Shown: positions 61,147 to 64,000 of the stretch, one piece after another
Numbering within the stretch: the stretch's first letter is position 1
How the letters are laid out: the number at the start of each line of letters is the position of its first letter
From: a bacterium
GTDB lineage: Bacteria > Bacteroidota > Bacteroidia > Flavobacteriales_D > Crocinitomicaceae
NCBI GenBank assembly: GCA_024742305.1
Contig: JANSYQ010000012.1
Location: 37,387-101,386 of the forward strand
Direction of reading: 5' to 3'
DNA: 64,000 nucleotides
The notes under the pieces: model-generated
What the model saw: the letters and a program-made list of their open reading frames with translations, nothing else
Databases searched by the model: none
Told to the model about the DNA's origin: nothing
Made by a program: the position numbers and the translations under genes

Positions 61147-62640
61147 ATGAAATCATTTGTCGCCTTCCTGTTCCTAGTTTCTTGTCATTTTTCCATGGCG
61201 CAGTCAAATATTATTTGGTCAGAGGATTTTGAGGTTGATGTGGATAATTACTACGATAGGACAAAGCATCCAAGCATTCGAAATAATGGCGATACATTAA
61301 CTGTTATTGGACACAAAAAATCCAATAATTTGGCCGGACTTCAAGTGGTTCACTATAATTTACAAGGCGATACTATTGCTACAAGGTCCTATGGATTTGA
61401 TTCCGTAGCGAATAATGAGCTGATCAGCTACCTTTTCGATGTTTCAGGAAATGTATACCTGCTTCATCAAGACTCGATAGCCTTCAATAAGAACAAAATA
61501 GTCCTGCAAAAATATACCGCTAACGGTAATTTGATTTGGGTGGAGGAGATTCAAGATATTGCCGATACTTCGTATATCCCCCACTCGATGGCTCTTTCAA
61601 GTGATACCAATCTGATGATAACCACATATCAAGCCTTTGATTACGCACAACAACCCGGGGATATCGACAACACCACTTTCAGAGCAAAACTCTACAGCTA
61701 TCATTCGAATGGAACACAAAATTGGCAAAGAGCATTTAACCCTACAACAGAGGTAAATTGGTTCATGCATGACCTTTTTGTGCATGACGAAATTGCGTTT
61801 ATCTTCGCAAACAATTATACTACCACCCATTCACTCATTAAGGTTGATGCCAATAACAATCTCACAGCCAACCTCAGCACGGGACTTCAAAGTGGAGTTA
61901 ACGATATTCAATTAACTCCGGACAATCGACTCCTCGTAGTTTCCATGACCAAATATCGGATTTCAAAGTGCGACTTGAATGGCAATGTGATATGGTCGGA
62001 GTACTACGGAACCAATCTCCCATCCAATGTTTCGGGAGATGAAATCATTGCTGTTCTACAAGATTCAACCGGCTCTATTTATGCGACTGGCAGACATTAT
62101 GGGGATCAGTACGGGACAAGTTTTTATTCGAACGCGGACATCTTGACAATTAAGTACGATAGCAGTGGAACGATTGTTTGGGAGAATAGATTCGAATATG
62201 AAGGAAACAACGCCGACATTGGTTCTTCTTTGGCTATTCGGTTTGGAAAGGTGTACGTTGGTGGTAGAATTCAACGAAACGGCGTAGGATCTGATTACAA
62301 CTATGGCGTTCTCGAAATGGATGCTACGGATGGAGTCTTATCCGGAGGCTACATGTACAACGGACCGTTGGATGGTGATGACGTTGTTTCATCCATTTGC
62401 ATCATTGACAACGGAGATATTGCCATCACCGGACTCAGTTCTATAAATCAGCACTACGATTGGACGACCCAACTTATCGGCAATCTCACCTTAGAACTGG
62501 AGCAGCCGACACTTTCTTCCGAGAAAGAACTCTTGCGCATCGTTGATCTTACCGGACGAGAAACTATCGATCAATCCAATCAGGTACTCATCTACATGTA
62601 TAATGATGGATCTACTGAGAAGGTTTTTCAGGTGGAATAG
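61147..62640 (+). CDS. Secreted repeat protein with short T9SS-like tail
   Basis: 497 residues, signal peptide ends SMAQ. Repeated units of the type GNVYLLHQDS and GSIYATGRHYGDQYG suggest a beta-propeller (SBBP/delta-60-like). The C-terminal tail ELLRIVDLTGRETIDQ, then VLIYMYNDGSTEKVFQVE matches a short conserved C-terminal element common in Bacteroidota secreted proteins and probably recognised by the T9SS. It is monocistronic. Confidence 0.78.
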   Translation: MKSFVAFLFLVSCHFSMAQSNIIWSEDFEVDVDNYYDRTKHPSIRNNGDTLTVIGHKKSNNLAGLQVVHYNLQGDTIATRSYGFDSVANNELISYLFDVSGNVYLLHQDSIAFNKNKIVLQKYTANGNLIWVEEIQDIADTSYIPHSMALSSDTNLMITTYQAFDYAQQPGDIDNTTFRAKLYSYHSNGTQNWQRAFNPTTEVNWFMHDLFVHDEIAFIFANNYTTTHSLIKVDANNNLTANLSTGLQSGVNDIQLTPDNRLLVVSMTKYRISKCDLNGNVIWSEYYGTNLPSNVSGDEIIAVLQDSTGSIYATGRHYGDQYGTSFYSNADILTIKYDSSGTIVWENRFEYEGNNADIGSSLAIRFGKVYVGGRIQRNGVGSDYNYGVLEMDATDGVLSGGYMYNGPLDGDDVVSSICIIDNGDIAITGLSSINQHYDWTTQLIGNLTLELEQPTLSSEKELLRIVDLTGRETIDQSNQVLIYMYNDGSTEKVFQVE

Positions 62641-62669
62641 CTTGGGAAGAAAAAAGAAAAAAGACGCAT

Positions 62670-63134
62670 TCATTCCTCAAATGATTCCTCGATTATCGTT
62701 CTCTGGTTTTCTAAAATTTTGTCATATTCCGCAAAGAACTCATCTCGTTTTTCATAATAAGCTTCTGGACTTTTATCATACTCGTAGGTAATCTTATCTC
62801 TCAAACGTCTTAATTCGAATAGAAAGATTCTATAAGCCACGGCTTTATCTCGAAAAGAGAAAAAGCCTTCAATGGTGACGATCAATGAAATGGAAGTACT
62901 TAAGAACAGTACGATATTTTCCTGTGCAAAAAAGCAATTTTCAATATCAGCACAACCATCTAAAACCTGCCACCCCGTCAATAAGGTAATCAGCGCTCCG
63001 AAGAAAAAGATAGCTAGTTTCGAAACCCTATACCTCCATCGATGCTTTAGCATTTTGTCCTTCACATATTTGATGTGTCGGTCCACATCCCTGTATAACA
63101 AGTCGTTTTGCTTTTCTAAGTCTTCGCTTTTCAT
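62670..63134 (-). CDS. SLATT/DUF4231-like two-helix membrane protein
   Basis: 154 residues. A long N-terminal helix, two close transmembrane helices (about 40-57 and 75-93), then a helical coiled C-terminus with YEKRDEFFAEYDKI. This is the SLATT/DUF4231 layout. SLATT proteins are proposed pore-forming effectors in nucleotide-sensing defence systems; here no nucleotidyltransferase partner (CD-NTase/SMODS) is adjacent, so the role is open. It is convergent with the repeat-protein gene. Confidence 0.72.
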   Translation of the reverse strand: MKSEDLEKQNDLLYRDVDRHIKYVKDKMLKHRWRYRVSKLAIFFFGALITLLTGWQVLDGCADIENCFFAQENIVLFLSTSISLIVTIEGFFSFRDKAVAYRIFLFELRRLRDKITYEYDKSPEAYYEKRDEFFAEYDKILENQRTIIEESFEE

Positions 63135-63280
63135 TCTTTTTCAATTACCAGTATAAATTTAAACCTAGACATTCAACGTGAGAATTCCTAGAACCATTCT
63201 TAAGTAATTTTTTAAAAGAAATTGTTGCAATTACAGAGATTTAAACTCAAATTTTCACCTGCTTTCCGAATCCTTCTCCC

Positions 63281-63739
63281 TTACTTATGATCCAAAACGA
63301 AAATACCTTGTAAGTAGCTCGTTCGTATCAATTTAAACATCGGGAACGGATATTTAACTATACTTTTTGAAACAGGTGACAGATAAGCTCCTGACATAGA
63401 ATTCATGGATAGTCCTACATGTGGATTGGTTTCACTAATAATTACTGATGCAACGGTCCAAGTACCTACAATACTACCTTTTGCAGTCTTCTCGCACAAA
63501 TTAGCGACATAGCTTGAGTACTCTTCCATTGAATCGAATGGACCTGGTGCTTTATCATTGAGTTCGTACATAACGGCCTTCCACACTATGTCGGCAATAT
63601 CATTAGGAGGCATCCCTTTAACGTTGGAAGGATCAAATTGTGGTTTTTCTTGAACCTCCAAAATGTCAGTTGGAGAAAATTGCGAATTCAAATCATTCAG
63701 TAATTCCTCAAGGTGAAGTTGTTTTTCTTCAGTTTTCAT
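63281..63739 (-). CDS. Hypothetical cytoplasmic protein
   Basis: 152 residues, no signal or membrane segment. N-terminal helix (EEKQLHLEELLNDLNSQF), and a mixed domain with PPNDIADIVWKAVMYELNDKAPGPFDSMEEY. No family recognised. The 260 nt before it (63740-64000) carry only short degenerate AGACTC/TAGAC repeats and no credible gene. Confidence 0.65.
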   Translation of the reverse strand: MKTEEKQLHLEELLNDLNSQFSPTDILEVQEKPQFDPSNVKGMPPNDIADIVWKAVMYELNDKAPGPFDSMEEYSSYVANLCEKTAKGSIVGTWTVASVIISETNPHVGLSMNSMSGAYLSPVSKSIVKYPFPMFKLIRTSYLQGIFVLDHK

Positions 63740-64000
63740 AGCTGTTAAGTTTTACACCAAAATTAACTGATTACCAACTACATAAATCAAGCATTTCTAC
63801 CTAAAAAATTACGTATTTATGCGGTTTTTTGAAGATAAGAGAGCGCTGCACACCAGGATGAAAGACTCTAGACTCGAAGACGCTAGACAATAGACCAAAC
63901 GAAAGACAAGAAGCTCATTACTCCTATCTAGCTATGATCAGGTCATCCATCGAACTTGTTCGATACTTCGTGCACTTCTCCATTTAAAAATTCTCCGTGC

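Noticed and set aside
63740..64000. A gene or integration site in the last 260 nt
   Set aside because: Only short degenerate AGACTC/TAGAC repeats are seen, with no long open frame on either strand.

Overview
The window comes from a Bacteroidota genome, most likely a marine or freshwater Flavobacteriales (Cryomorphaceae/Crocinitomicaceae-like). Evidence is the many SPII lipoproteins, TonB-dependent receptors, proteins with type IX secretion (T9SS) C-terminal sorting domains, GldM-like and PorE-like proteins, families largely restricted to Bacteroidota (DUF2911, DUF4293, DUF4465, DUF5074-type propellers, ribosomal THX), and promoters of the TAnnTTTG type typical of the phylum. No rRNA, tRNA or CRISPR array was seen.

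Layout. 1-7.4 kb: housekeeping genes (DUF2911 protein, thioredoxin-like lipoprotein, menE, a DnaJ-domain membrane protein, DUF4293 protein, smpB, recR, mscL, an RRM RNA-binding protein, a single-domain response regulator). 7.5-13.9 kb: small lipoproteins, an ECF sigma factor with no normal start codon for its conserved N-terminus, and a protein that joins an anti-sigma-like half to a beta-barrel half; then envelope proteins and a NarL-type regulator. 13.9-30.2 kb: ilvE, recQ, a LexA/S24-type XRE regulator, a three-gene BrkB/ABC-ATPase operon, a 23S rRNA methyltransferase-MATE-fmt run, HU, a SpoU-type methyltransferase, THX, and a serC-serA-DUF1015-PLPBP-DUF1684 operon. 30.2-34.2 kb: a barrel protein, two tandem secreted copies of a GldM C-terminal-like domain and a carboxypeptidase-regulatory-like protein.

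34.3-39.2 kb is a vitamin B12 operon on the minus strand. A TATATTTG promoter and a clear cobalamin riboswitch precede a T9SS-exported DUF4465 protein (BtuH-like), a BtuB-type TonB receptor, a BtuG-like surface propeller lipoprotein and a small methyltransferase. A second minus-strand unit (39.2-44.8 kb) has the same logic: a T9SS surface protein, then a TonB receptor, then a T9SS CotH protein. 45-53.6 kb: KirBac channel, queE, a PorE-like OmpA lipoprotein, a UbiA prenyltransferase, Maf, a lipoprotein with an ExbD/TolR-like domain and a long RluA-family pseudouridine synthase.

The most unusual part is 53.65-59.46 kb: an integron-like array of six gene cassettes with six attC-like sites and no integrase in view. 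In five cassettes the left arm (R'') of the attC is an exact 8-10 nt reverse complement of the first bases of that same cassette, and in the sixth it differs at one position. This is expected if each cassette once existed as a circle. The cassettes carry secreted or lipoprotein genes of unknown function, an AbiTii-like defence gene broken by one in-frame TAA, and a 2.56 kb cassette with several reverse-oriented genes. Four attC loops share a TATATT(C/A)GA box that resembles the phylum's -7 promoter element. After the array come an acidic lipoprotein, a small secreted protein, a repeat protein with a short T9SS-like tail, a SLATT/DUF4231-like membrane protein and an unknown protein.
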